This document shows positions 1 through 9,202 of a stretch of 64,000 bases of DNA, one piece after another; position 1 is the stretch's first letter, and every line of letters starts with the position of its first letter. The translations under genes and the position numbers were made by a program. The DNA comes from Opitutaceae bacterium (GTDB lineage: Bacteria > Verrucomicrobiota > Verrucomicrobiia > Opitutales > Opitutaceae). Under the pieces are notes generated by a model. That model searched no databases, had not been told where the DNA came from, and saw nothing but the letters and a program-made list of their open reading frames with translations. Where the stretch lies: NCBI GenBank assembly GCA_023269565.1, contig JAHFTD010000002.1, positions 1 through 64,000 of the forward strand. The letters are read 5' to 3'.

Positions 1-1
1 C

Positions 2-271
2 AAAGGCCTGATTCTCGAGGATGCGCTCTGCGAATCATTCGCCACCATGGGCACCTCGGTAGTCTTCACCGGTTTTTCCCTTGCCATCGGCGTGGGCACC
101 TGGGCGTTCTCCGCGCTGAAGTTCCAAGCGGACATGGGCGTGCTCCTCGCCTTCATGTTTCTCTTCAACATGCTCGGAGCGATGCTGCTGATGCCCGCTC
201 TTGCCCGCTGGCTGTTCCGCCGCCACTCAGGACTCACCCGGGCACCGTTTGCGGTTGCGAAAAACCGTTGA
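2..271 (+). CDS. RND/MMPL superfamily transporter, C-terminal fragment (gene begins before window)
   Basis: Frame open from base 2; hydrophobic C-terminus FTGFSLAIGVGTWAFSALKFQADMGVLLAFMFLFNMLGAMLLMPALARWL typical of RND-type exporters. Confidence 0.75.
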   Translation, partial: KGLILEDALCESFATMGTSVVFTGFSLAIGVGTWAFSALKFQADMGVLLAFMFLFNMLGAMLLMPALARWLFRRHSGLTRAPFAVAKNR

Positions 272-293
272 GCGACCGGCGGTCCCCGGCAGG

Positions 294-321
294 TTGACGC
301 CGGCTGTGCCACCCCTAGCGT
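294..321 (+). promoter_or_regulatory. sigma70-like promoter TTGACG-N16-TAGCGT
   Basis: -35/-10-like hexamers with 16 bp spacer; -10 ends 6 nt before ATG at 328. Confidence 0.4.
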
Positions 322-327
322 TCGTCT

Positions 328-1299
328 ATGGGCTGGGATGTGCGTTTTAATAAAGGTGTTCACCTGCCGCAGGCCGGGCTCTGGCTGGATGCCCGGCACG
401 GCGTCACGCGCGCCTTTGTTTCCCATGCGCACTCCGACCATATCGCCGGCCACCGGGAAATCATCTGCACCGCAGCCACGGCGTGCTTCATGCGCGCGCG
501 GCTGCCGGGCCGGCGCCACGAGGTGATTCTCCCCTTCGGCGAGGCCCATCCGTTGAAATTCGATTGCTTGCTGCGGCTGTTTCCCGCCGGACATATCCTC
601 GGCTCTGCCATGCTCCACCTTACGACGGAGCACGGCGCGTTGCTTTACACCGGGGATTTCAAGACCCGCCCAAACCTCGCCGCCGAATCCTGCGCCGCGC
701 CACGTGCCGACGTGCTCATCATGGAAACCACTTTCGCCCTGCCGCGTTACGTCTTCCCGCCTGATGCGGAAGTGCAGGCTGGCATCATCGCTTTTTGCCG
801 CGAAACCCTTACCACCCCATCCACCCCCGTGCTGTTTGCCTACAGCCTCGGCAAGAGTCAGGAGCTGCTGCAGCTGGTCGGTGGAGCCGGTCTGCCGGTC
901 ATGTTGCATCCCCAGGCATTTGCCATGACACAGCTCTACTCCCAGTTAGGGACGAGTTTGCCGCGCTACACCAAATTCAGTCCCGACCAGCATCGCGGCC
1001 ATGTCGTCATCATGCCGCCGCAGGCCGACAGCCTGCATCTGATTCACCCGAAACGCACTGCCGCCGTCACCGGCTGGGCGATGGATTCCAGCACCCGTTA
1101 CCAGTATGGCTGCGATGCCGCCTTTCCGCTCTCCGACCACGCCGGCTATGACGATCTGCTGGCCTTCGTCGATCGGGTGCAACCGCGTATTGTCTACACC
1201 CTGCACGGCTTTGCCCGGGAATTTGCGGCAACCCTTCGTGCCCGTGGAACGGAAGCGTGGGCCATCGGACAGGGCAACCAGCTGGAACTTTCCTTGTAG
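328..1299 (+). CDS. MBL-fold exonuclease/hydrolase (mRNA 3'-end processing factor / ligase-associated exonuclease-like)
   Basis: SHAHSDHIAGH metallo-beta-lactamase motif, GDFKTRP, SDHAGYDDLL. Confidence 0.75.
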   Translation: MGWDVRFNKGVHLPQAGLWLDARHGVTRAFVSHAHSDHIAGHREIICTAATACFMRARLPGRRHEVILPFGEAHPLKFDCLLRLFPAGHILGSAMLHLTTEHGALLYTGDFKTRPNLAAESCAAPRADVLIMETTFALPRYVFPPDAEVQAGIIAFCRETLTTPSTPVLFAYSLGKSQELLQLVGGAGLPVMLHPQAFAMTQLYSQLGTSLPRYTKFSPDQHRGHVVIMPPQADSLHLIHPKRTAAVTGWAMDSSTRYQYGCDAAFPLSDHAGYDDLLAFVDRVQPRIVYTLHGFAREFAATLRARGTEAWAIGQGNQLELSL

Positions 1300-1329
1300 C
1301 GGCCGCACTTCCAGCCAATCCTGCTGTCC

Positions 1330-2121
1330 ATGTCAGCCGTGAGACCGTTCTTGCTCGCCACTTTCCTGGGAACATTCCCACTCGCGTCTGCCGCCCCCTT
1401 CACCGCCTTCCGCGACGGCGAAACTCTCACCTACAAGGTCGGATTTGCCATCTTCAGCCGCGCCGGGGAACTCACCATCGCGGCGCATCAGGACAAGGCT
1501 GAGGGGATCGATATTTTCCGCGTCGCAACCGATACCCGGTCGCGGGGATTCGTGCGCGGGCTCTATGCTTTCGACAATAAGGCGGAGGTGGTCATCGAGC
1601 AGGCCACCGGCCGCATGCTCTCGGTCAGAGAGAGTGGCGCGGATCCCAAGCGCGCCACCGATTCGGAGATCGTCTTCGACTACACCCGGCGGATCGCTCA
1701 CTTCACGGACCGTGTCCGCACCGAGCGCACCGCTGCGGTCGACATCCCCGAAGGCGACCCGCTCGACTTGATCAGTGCGCTCGTGCAGACCCGTGAGTGG
1801 GGCCTCAAGCCCGGCGAGAAACGCGACGTGCTGGTGCAGTTTGGCCGCGATTTCTATCCGCTCTCAATCCATGCCGAGGCCTACGAAACTGTCCATACTC
1901 CTCTTGGCACCTACCGCACCCTGGTGCTGGTCCCGCGGATGGAAAAGGACCCCAAGGGCCTGTTCAAACGCGGTGGCGAGATCAAGGTCTGGATCTCACA
2001 GGACACCCATGCCCTGCCCGTGAAGATGCAGCTCCGCCTCAAGGTTGGCGCGGCCACGCTTCTGCTCACCCGCTACGACCCGGGCGTTCCCGCGCCGGCA
2101 GCTGTTGCGGATCAAAAATAA
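1330..2121 (+). CDS. DUF3108-type exported protein
   Basis: N-terminal signal-like peptide; FRDGETLTYKVGFAIFSRAGELTI and KVWISQDTHALPVKMQLRLKVGAATLLL pattern. Confidence 0.65.
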   Translation: MSAVRPFLLATFLGTFPLASAAPFTAFRDGETLTYKVGFAIFSRAGELTIAAHQDKAEGIDIFRVATDTRSRGFVRGLYAFDNKAEVVIEQATGRMLSVRESGADPKRATDSEIVFDYTRRIAHFTDRVRTERTAAVDIPEGDPLDLISALVQTREWGLKPGEKRDVLVQFGRDFYPLSIHAEAYETVHTPLGTYRTLVLVPRMEKDPKGLFKRGGEIKVWISQDTHALPVKMQLRLKVGAATLLLTRYDPGVPAPAAVADQK

Positions 2122-2665
2122 ACCGCCACGGTTTCACCGCCCATTTCGGACCCGCGTAACCGACGCCGATTCGCGGCGTCGCTTCAATCAGCCGGCGAGG
2201 CACGACGATCCCGTGGTTTTCTAAATGGAGACCGCTTTCCCGCGTAGCTTTCACCCCATTCAACCGCCGGCCGATGCCCAGTGCCTTGGTTAGACGCCCC
2301 GGACCAGTGATTTCTTTCACCCCGCGGATTAACACTGCGGAGGGATGCCCCGCTGGTCCCGTCACCAGATTCAGCATCTCGTGCACGCCGTAGCAGAGGT
2401 AAACATACCAGACTCCACCCCGGCCATACAGCACCTCGGTGCGCGCAGTCCGGCCCTTGCTTGCGTGGCAGGCAAGATCGCGCTCGCCGTGATACGCCTC
2501 CACTTCAGTGATTAGCCACGCTTCGCTTCGACCTGCGCAAGTGCGCACTAACAGCTTGCCCAGTAGCCACCTCGCGATGCCGATCGTGTCACGTCGCTGC
2601 AGTTCACTCGCCCGCACTAATCGTCCCATGTCCGCGAGTTGTGTCACTGGATTCACCCGCGGCAA
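2066..2665 (-). CDS. DNA-3-methyladenine glycosylase (AAG/MPG family)
   Basis: LITEVEAYHGERDLACHASKGRTARTEVLYGRGGVWYVYLCYGVHEMLNLVTG. Confidence 0.9.
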   Translation of the reverse strand: MPRVNPVTQLADMGRLVRASELQRRDTIGIARWLLGKLLVRTCAGRSEAWLITEVEAYHGERDLACHASKGRTARTEVLYGRGGVWYVYLCYGVHEMLNLVTGPAGHPSAVLIRGVKEITGPGRLTKALGIGRRLNGVKATRESGLHLENHGIVVPRRLIEATPRIGVGYAGPKWAVKPWRFIFDPQQLPARERPGRSG

Positions 2666-2761
2666 GCCGGCAGTTGCCCGCGGAATATTGTTTTCCGGGG
2701 GAAAATAAAATAATCCTTGCTTACCCCTCCCCCGCTCCCCTTATTTCGCCCCTTTGAATTT

Positions 2762-3076
2762 ATGAAAGCCACTATCAAGACACAGGGAAAGCAGTTCTCG
2801 GTCAGCGAGGGCGATATCCTCATCGTCGACCGCTATCCCAAGACGGAAACCGGCTCCACCGTTGAGATCACCGAGGTGCTGTCTGCCGGCGAAGGTGACG
2901 CCTTCAAAGTTGGCACTCCCTTCCTCGTCGGCGCCTCGGTCACTGCCAAGATTCTCGAGAACAAACGTGGCAAAAAGGTTATCGTCTTCAAGAAAAAGAA
3001 GCGCAAGGGCTACGAGCGCAAGCGCGGCCACCGTCAGGAACTTTCCGTCATCAAGATTGAATCCATCTCCGCCTAA
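2762..3076 (+). CDS. rplU: 50S ribosomal protein L21
   Basis: [25 protein letters not shown]...[13 protein letters not shown]; start trimmed from listed ORF. Confidence 0.95.
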   Translation: MKATIKTQGKQFSVSEGDILIVDRYPKTETGSTVEITEVLSAGEGDAFKVGTPFLVGASVTAKILENKRGKKVIVFKKKKRKGYERKRGHRQELSVIKIESISA

Positions 3077-3085
3077 GGATCCGCC

Positions 3086-3325
3086 ATGGCACATAAAACA
3101 GGTCAAAAATCCTCCAGCAACGGCCGGGACAGCCAGTCCAAACGCCTCGGCGTGAAACTCTTTGGCGGCCAGAAGGTCATCGCCGGCAACATCATCGTCC
3201 GGCAACGCGGCACCAAGTATCATCCCGGCCGCGGCGTCGGCGTCGGCCGCGACTGGACGCTGTTCGCCCTGCGCGATGGCACGATCGAATTCGACAAGGC
3301 CCACCGCAAGGTAAACGTCGTCTGA
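3086..3325 (+). CDS. rpmA: 50S ribosomal protein L27
   Basis: [48 protein letters not shown]. Confidence 0.97.
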   Translation: MAHKTGQKSSSNGRDSQSKRLGVKLFGGQKVIAGNIIVRQRGTKYHPGRGVGVGRDWTLFALRDGTIEFDKAHRKVNVV

Positions 3326-3349
3326 GTAGTCTCCCAGAACAGTTTCTCC

Positions 3350-3374
3350 AGCGTGCCCCCTGGCACGCTTTTTT
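3350..3374 (+). terminator. intrinsic terminator after rpmA
   Basis: Perfect stem AGCGTGCC / GGCACGCT with 4-nt loop followed by T-run. Confidence 0.85.
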
Positions 3375-3412
3375 GTTTGTAGGCTTCCTGTGGCCGGCGA
3401 TTCACTCCTCCC

Positions 3413-3757
3413 GTGTCCGACCGTCTGTCAGAACTCCGTCGCCAGCGCGCCCTGCTGCAGGAACACCTCGCATCGCTTGAACGCGAGATCGCTACGGAGG
3501 CATTCCGGCCAGAGATTCCGCCGGACAACAGGGTTGCCCCTAATTCCAAAGTTACCCTTCCATTGCCCACCCTGACTTCTCCGCCTCAGGGCGATGGGTC
3601 CACGTCAGCTGATCCAGAGAAAACACTCGAGCAATACCAGACTGAACCGCAGTCCATCCATCGCGAAGTCAAGCGCGGCTGCCTGTTGTATTTTGCCGTG
3701 GCCTTGGCGATTGTTGTCCTGGGTGTTCTGGCTCTGTATCTGCGTTCCACCAAATAA
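3413..3757 (+). CDS. small hypothetical protein with C-terminal transmembrane helix (GTG start)
   Basis: N-terminal coiled-coil-like segment, C-terminal LLYFAVALAIVVLGVLALYL. Confidence 0.55.
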   Translation: MSDRLSELRRQRALLQEHLASLEREIATEAFRPEIPPDNRVAPNSKVTLPLPTLTSPPQGDGSTSADPEKTLEQYQTEPQSIHREVKRGCLLYFAVALAIVVLGVLALYLRSTK

Positions 3758-3760
3758 GCG

Positions 3761-4789
3761 TCAGATCGGTGTGGGCGCTCCAGCGGCGTTCCAGGAAGCC
3801 CACACGGCTTCGGTAAAACGCATGTATTCCACGCCGGTGGCAAAATCCGTCAGCCGCACCGGCTTGCCTTCACGGATGCTCTCGATGAAGTCCGCCTCCA
3901 CGCGCCACCCGCCGCGCTTCTCGGGCGGTATTGTCACGAGTTGCTCGTCTTCACCCGGCCGGCCCAGCCGCAGTTCGTTTTTATGCAAATCCAGTCGCAA
4001 TCCGGCCTTGGCTCCGTTGAGTCTAATCTCGGACCGCGGGGCGCTGGTTTCCGCGCCACTGAAATGCGCCACCAGCCGCGCGCCGTTCGCGTAACGGCCG
4101 CAGATGCTCAGGCTCTCGGGTATTAGCACGGGGTGCATCCGCCCGGCCTCGTCGCTGCGCTCGCGAGTGAAGATCGCCGCGTCAGCCCGCACCCAGGCCG
4201 GCGCCTTACCGAGCCAGCGCAACGCCATCTCGTAATAAATGCCCATGAACATCGTGTTCATGCCGCTCATCTCGTGGTCGAAGCGGAAATTCATCGGCGT
4301 GGAGGGATTCGCCGCCGCGGCGTTGGTGCAGGTCAGCACCACCTCCCGCAGTTCGCCAAGCACGTCCGCCGCCAGCATTTCCCCGACGGTGGCGTCGAAT
4401 GGCAACGACATCGGAGCCGGCACGATTTGCGCCGCGAGTTCAGGGTGCTGTTGCGCTTCGGCGAGCATCGCCTCCGCCTCGACGAGGTTGCACGCCATGC
4501 GGGCCTCGGTCAGCACGTGCTTGCCGGCCCGCAGCGCGGCAACACTCAACTCGGCATGCAGATTGGGCCAGGTGCCAATGCAGACCGCATCGATGTCCGG
4601 AGCCGAGACGATCTGCCTCCAGTCGTCCGCGACGCGGGGGATGCCGAATTCCCGCGCGACTCGTTCGCCGGACTCGCGCGATCGGTTGCAGACTGCCGCG
4701 ACTTCCACTCCGGTGATCGCTTGCAGCCCGGGGATATGCTTCAACCGCGTGTTGGCGCCCGCACCGATCATACCGACCCGAATCGTCAT
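3761..4789 (-). CDS. Gfo/Idh/MocA family oxidoreductase
   Basis: MTIRVGMIGAGANTRLKHIPGLQ Rossmann start; GKHVLTEARMACNL. Confidence 0.85.
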   Translation of the reverse strand: MTIRVGMIGAGANTRLKHIPGLQAITGVEVAAVCNRSRESGERVAREFGIPRVADDWRQIVSAPDIDAVCIGTWPNLHAELSVAALRAGKHVLTEARMACNLVEAEAMLAEAQQHPELAAQIVPAPMSLPFDATVGEMLAADVLGELREVVLTCTNAAAANPSTPMNFRFDHEMSGMNTMFMGIYYEMALRWLGKAPAWVRADAAIFTRERSDEAGRMHPVLIPESLSICGRYANGARLVAHFSGAETSAPRSEIRLNGAKAGLRLDLHKNELRLGRPGEDEQLVTIPPEKRGGWRVEADFIESIREGKPVRLTDFATGVEYMRFTEAVWASWNAAGAPTPI

Positions 4790-5073
4790 TTTCCCTTTCT
4801 CCGTGCGCTGCGCTGTTTGCTTTGCAGTTGAACCGACGCAGCGATGATCTGCCGGTAGATGCGGCGGAGTTGCCCGGCGGTGCTCGGTCCGGCATTGGCG
4901 GTGCAGACGTTGCGCAGGATCTCGGCCGAGCGCTTCGGAGAGTAGCTCGCGAGGCCGCGTTCCGCCTTCCAGGTGCCAATGCGCCCGACGGTGGCGAGCC
5001 GTTGGTTGAGGAGTTTCACCAAGCGCCGGTCGAGGATATCGATCTTCGAGCGCAAACGGGTCAGTTCACTCAT
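4786..5073 (-). CDS. chorismate mutase
   Basis: LRSKIDILDRRLVKLLNQRLATVGRIGTWKAERGL AroQ-type helix pattern; 4-nt overlap with neighbours. Confidence 0.75.
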   Translation of the reverse strand: MSELTRLRSKIDILDRRLVKLLNQRLATVGRIGTWKAERGLASYSPKRSAEILRNVCTANAGPSTAGQLRRIYRQIIAASVQLQSKQRSARRKGK

Positions 5074-5870
5074 GAGGGAGGCCGTTCCGTCTGCTCCGTC
5101 GTCGGCCCGAGGGCCATCTGGGCCTCTTCTTTTTCGTCGAGTCCCATGTCAGCATCGGTCGCGTGCCGGGGCTGGCTGGCGGACTGCAGCCAGGCGTCGA
5201 TCTGTCGGGGCGAAAGCACATCCGAGGCGGGCAAATCCTCCAGTGATTTGAGCCCCACGAATTCGAGGAAAATCTCGTTCGTGCCGTATTGGATCGGGCG
5301 GCCAGGCAAATCGGCACGTCCGACAATGTAGATCAAGTCACGCTCCAAGAGCTTGCTCAAGCCGGCATCGGCCGAAACGCCCCGAATCTGCTCAATCTCG
5401 GCGCGGGTCACCGGCTGCCGGTAGGCGATGACGGCGAGTGTTTCCAAAGACGAGGGGCTGAGGCGGACCGGCGGCGGCTCGTTGCGGAGCAGCCTCACCC
5501 AGCGGGCAAAGCGCGGTTGGGTGACGAGCCGCCAGCCGTTGTGTCCCTCCACCAGCAGCAGTTCGCTGTCGGAGGCCTTTGCTTCGGTCGAGATAGTTTC
5601 CATGCCCTCCCGGATTTGGGTCGCCGTCACAAAAGTGGGAACCTCGCGATAGTATTTCTCGTCCTCGACCGCGGCGAAGAGCGCACCGGCGGATTCACCC
5701 TGGACTGGCGTCTCTCCCGGAGCCGCCGGGGCGGCGGACTCATCGGTCAGTGGCAGGTTGGTCGCCTGCTCGTGTAACCGCGCAAACGCCGTCTGGATGT
5801 CTTTCACCGACAGTGGTCCGCTGGACGCGAGCAACATCACTTTCAACACACGCTTGAGATCAAAGGCCAT
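5070..5870 (-). CDS. scpB: segregation and condensation protein B
   Basis: [66 protein letters not shown]. Confidence 0.92.
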   Translation of the reverse strand: MAFDLKRVLKVMLLASSGPLSVKDIQTAFARLHEQATNLPLTDESAAPAAPGETPVQGESAGALFAAVEDEKYYREVPTFVTATQIREGMETISTEAKASDSELLLVEGHNGWRLVTQPRFARWVRLLRNEPPPVRLSPSSLETLAVIAYRQPVTRAEIEQIRGVSADAGLSKLLERDLIYIVGRADLPGRPIQYGTNEIFLEFVGLKSLEDLPASDVLSPRQIDAWLQSASQPRHATDADMGLDEKEEAQMALGPTTEQTERPPS

Positions 5871-5944
5871 GCTTTCGCTCCAGTGATGCGTCGAAGCACG
5901 GACCGCGCAATCCCGAAAAATGCCCGCTTTTCAGGCTAGCCGCG

Positions 5945-7567
5945 ATGTCCGGCACCGGTTACCAATCACCCAACATGAATTGGGAACGTTTCAAGTCGCT
6001 CCACTGTGCGCCGCCAAAGCTTGGCCTGACTCTCGATGTCAGTCGGATGCCTTTCCCCGGCGATTACCTGGACTCTTTGGCCTCGAGATTCCAGCAGGCA
6101 TTCGCCGACATGGCTGTTCTTGAGCAGGGCGCAGTCGCCAATCCGGATGAAAATCGGATGGTCGGGCACTACTGGCTCCGGGCGTCGCACTTGGCACCGG
6201 CCGAGGAGATCGCCGAGGCTATCACCGGCACACTCGCCTCGATCAAGGAGTTTGCCACCAAAGTCCACCGGGGAGACATCGCCCCGCCCGGCGGCGGCAA
6301 ATTCAGGGAAGTCCTGGTCATCGGCATCGGCGGTTCGGCGCTTGGACCGCAGTTCGTCAGCCACGCGCTCGGCCGGCTGCGCGGACGCCGGGACAAGATG
6401 CGGTTGAGCTTTTTCGACAACACCGATCCCGACGGCATGGACTATGTGCTCGCCGAACTCGGCAGTCGCCTGAAGCACACGCTGGTGCTCGTCATTTCCA
6501 AATCCGGCGGCACGCTGGAAACCCGCAACGGCATGCTCGAAGCCCGGGCCGCCTTCGCGCGTCACGGTCTCGATCATTCCAAGCACTTTGTCGCCGTCAC
6601 CGGGGCGGGCTCGAAGCTCGACCAACTCGCCCAAAAGGAAAGCTGGCAGGCGCGATTTCCCATGTGGGACTGGGTCGGAGGGCGCACCTCGGAATTCAGC
6701 GCCGTGGGTCTATTGCCCGCCGCGCTGCAGGGAATCAAGATTGACCAGATGCTCGCTGGAGCCGCGGCCATGGATGCAGTCACCCGCCAGCCCTCATTGC
6801 GGGGCAATCCCGCCGCCCTGCTGGCCGCGATGTGGCTATGGGCTACGGATGGCCGCGGGGCGAAGGACATGGTCATCCTGCCCTACAAAGACCGCCTGCT
6901 GCTCTTTTCGCGCTACCTGCAGCAACTCGTGATGGAATCGCTCGGCAAGGAACTTGATCTGGCCGGTCGCACCGTTAACCAGGGCATTGCCGTCTACGGC
7001 AACAAGGGCTCGACCGACCAGCACGCCTACGTCCAGCAACTGCGGGAGGGCGTGAACAATTTCTTCGTCACCTTCATCGAAGTGCTCAAGGATCGCGACC
7101 AACCGGCTTCACTTGAAGTCGAATCCGGCGTGACCAGCGGTGATTACCTGCAGGGCTTCATGCTCGGCACCCGCGAGGCGCTCGCCGAGAAGGACCGCCA
7201 CTCCATCACTATTACCATCCCGGACATATCACCACGTTCCATTGGAATGTTGATCGCCCTTTATGAGCGCGCCGTGGGGTTCTATGCCTCGCTGGTTGGC
7301 ATAAATGCCTATCACCAACCGGGCGTCGAGGCGGGCAAGCAGGCCGCCGGTGGTGTCATTGAGCTCCGGCGGCAGATCGTCGCCGCCCTCCACGCAACCG
7401 CTGGCACCGCCTTCACCGCGGAGTCCCTGGCCGCGCGGATCAACCAGTCAGCCACGACGGAACTGGTCTACAAAATTCTCGAGCACCTCGCTGCCAATCC
7501 AGGCAACGGGATCGTCAAGACGCCCCGCAAGCCGTGGCACCAATCAACCTACGCCTTGCTCGCATGA
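5945..7567 (+). CDS. pgi: glucose-6-phosphate isomerase
   Basis: [32 protein letters not shown]; alternative start at internal ATG possible. Confidence 0.9.
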   Translation: MSGTGYQSPNMNWERFKSLHCAPPKLGLTLDVSRMPFPGDYLDSLASRFQQAFADMAVLEQGAVANPDENRMVGHYWLRASHLAPAEEIAEAITGTLASIKEFATKVHRGDIAPPGGGKFREVLVIGIGGSALGPQFVSHALGRLRGRRDKMRLSFFDNTDPDGMDYVLAELGSRLKHTLVLVISKSGGTLETRNGMLEARAAFARHGLDHSKHFVAVTGAGSKLDQLAQKESWQARFPMWDWVGGRTSEFSAVGLLPAALQGIKIDQMLAGAAAMDAVTRQPSLRGNPAALLAAMWLWATDGRGAKDMVILPYKDRLLLFSRYLQQLVMESLGKELDLAGRTVNQGIAVYGNKGSTDQHAYVQQLREGVNNFFVTFIEVLKDRDQPASLEVESGVTSGDYLQGFMLGTREALAEKDRHSITITIPDISPRSIGMLIALYERAVGFYASLVGINAYHQPGVEAGKQAAGGVIELRRQIVAALHATAGTAFTAESLAARINQSATTELVYKILEHLAANPGNGIVKTPRKPWHQSTYALLA

Positions 7568-8286
7568 CCGCGCGGACATTCATTGTGTTTCTAGGCGCCG
7601 GTGCACTGGCGCTGGCCGTAGCCTTGGTTTATGCACGCCGGGAAAATCAGCAGCTCATCGCCAGCAATCGTCAAATCTACCAGCAACTCGCCGCCGCTCG
7701 TTACGAGGCCAAGAGTGTCCGGCAACATCTGCGGGCGCTTGAGCAGGGAGCCACCGCACTCGATGCCCAGCTAGGCTCGGCCAAGACCCGCGCCGCAATG
7801 AGTGAATTCAAATCCGTCCTACTCGATCACGAGCTGGGTGCGGTCACCGCCCGGCTCACGGAACGCGAGCAAAGGGAGGTGACCCTGCTGGCCGAGCTCG
7901 CCATGCTCCGCGAGGAGCGCCCGCGGGTGACGGGTGACGGGAACGAACCGAGGGAACTCCAGCAACGAATCACGCGGCTGGAAGGGCAACTGGCGGCGCT
8001 GCTGGTCCGCAGCCTTGAGACATCATCCCCCGCGGCGGCTACCCTTCTGGCTCCCGCGACTTTTTCGGTGGTGAAAGTCGGATTGCGCGAGTCCTTCGTG
8101 GTTGTCGATTACGGCACTGAGCATGGCAGCCGGCCGGGGGAAATTCTTCGTCTCCTCCGGGACGACCGGGCGCTGGCCCTCGTGCAGGTCAGCGACGCCC
8201 GGGACCGCTTTTCGATCGCCCAAGTTCTGCCTCGTTCCCGGAAAGAGCAGTTGCACAGCGGCGATTTAGTCGTATTAGCGAGGTAA
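7564..8286 (+). CDS. hypothetical membrane-anchored coiled-coil protein with C-terminal beta domain
   Basis: ATGA overlap with pgi; N-terminal TM helix, long Q/R/A/E-rich helical region, then [28 protein letters not shown]. Confidence 0.65.
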   Translation: MTARTFIVFLGAGALALAVALVYARRENQQLIASNRQIYQQLAAARYEAKSVRQHLRALEQGATALDAQLGSAKTRAAMSEFKSVLLDHELGAVTARLTEREQREVTLLAELAMLREERPRVTGDGNEPRELQQRITRLEGQLAALLVRSLETSSPAAATLLAPATFSVVKVGLRESFVVVDYGTEHGSRPGEILRLLRDDRALALVQVSDARDRFSIAQVLPRSRKEQLHSGDLVVLAR

Positions 8287-8289
8287 TCT

Positions 8290-8433
8290 ATGCGAAAATT
8301 TCTTTACGCCTTTCTCCTGGCCCTGCTCGGTCTTTGTGGACTCGCCGGCTGCTCTTCGCCAAACGAAGAATCGTCCATCCCGTGGAGCCGGCCCGCTGAC
8401 TGGGAGGGTCGCATTCCGGGCATGGGCAAGTAA
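8290..8433 (+). CDS. 47-aa small lipoprotein (not in supplied ORF track)
   Basis: MRKFLYAFLLALLGLCGLAGCSSPNEESSIPWSRPADWEGRIPGMGK*: signal peptide with LAGC lipobox. Confidence 0.65.
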   Translation: MRKFLYAFLLALLGLCGLAGCSSPNEESSIPWSRPADWEGRIPGMGK

Positions 8434-8457
8434 TCGCTCGCCGCGTTTTCTCACCGC

Positions 8458-8483
8458 AAATCCGGCCTTGCGCCGGATTTTTT
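8458..8483 (+). terminator. terminator-like hairpin immediately upstream of rsmI ATG
   Basis: AAATCCGGC-cttgc-GCCGGATTT perfect 9-bp stem, then TTT directly abutting ATG at 8484. Confidence 0.7.
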
Positions 8484-9200
8484 ATGGCCACCGTCAACGC
8501 TTCGCTCACTCCTCTTCCCGGGCACCTCTATGTGGTCGCCACTCCGATCGGCAACCTTGCCGATCTGACGGAGCGCGCCCGGGCCATCCTCGGCGCCACC
8601 GACCTCGTCGCTTGCGAGGACACCCGCACGACCGGCGCGCTGCTCAAACACCTTGGGTTGCACCGCGAACTCGTTTCCTATCACGAGCACAACGAAACCG
8701 GGGCCGCCGAGAACCTCGCCGGGTTGATCGCCGGTGGCAGGTCCGTCGCGCTGGTCAGCGATGCCGGCACACCCGGTCTGAGCGACCCGGGCTTCCGCCT
8801 CGTGCGCGCCTGCCGCCGCCGCCGGCTGCCCGTTGTCCCCGTTCCCGGGCCCAGCGCCCTGACCGCCGTGCTCTGTGCCGCCGGCCTCCCGACCAACGGA
8901 TTTCTCTTCGTCGGCTTTCTGCCGCCCAAATCCGCCGCCCGCACCGTGTTCCTCGAAAAATACCGCAACTTCGACTACACTCTGGCCCTTTACGAGAGTT
9001 GCCACCGGATTGACAAATTTGCGGCGGAGATTGTCACCGTGCTCGGTCCCGAACGGGTGATTTGCATCGCCAAGGAGGTGACAAAACTGCACGAGACCTT
9101 CCTCGTCGGCCTCGCCGCCGACGTGGCCGGACAGCTCGCTCGAATGAGTCATAAGGGTGAGTTTGTCGTGCTCATTGCGCCGAAGGATTTCACGCCCTGA
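8484..9200 (+). CDS. rsmI: 16S rRNA (cytidine(1402)-2'-O)-methyltransferase
   Basis: GHLYVVATPIGNLADLTERARAIL; CEDTRTTGALLKHL; VSDAGTPGLSDPGFRLV. Confidence 0.93.
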   Translation: MATVNASLTPLPGHLYVVATPIGNLADLTERARAILGATDLVACEDTRTTGALLKHLGLHRELVSYHEHNETGAAENLAGLIAGGRSVALVSDAGTPGLSDPGFRLVRACRRRRLPVVPVPGPSALTAVLCAAGLPTNGFLFVGFLPPKSAARTVFLEKYRNFDYTLALYESCHRIDKFAAEIVTVLGPERVICIAKEVTKLHETFLVGLAADVAGQLARMSHKGEFVVLIAPKDFTP

Positions 9201-9202
9201 CC

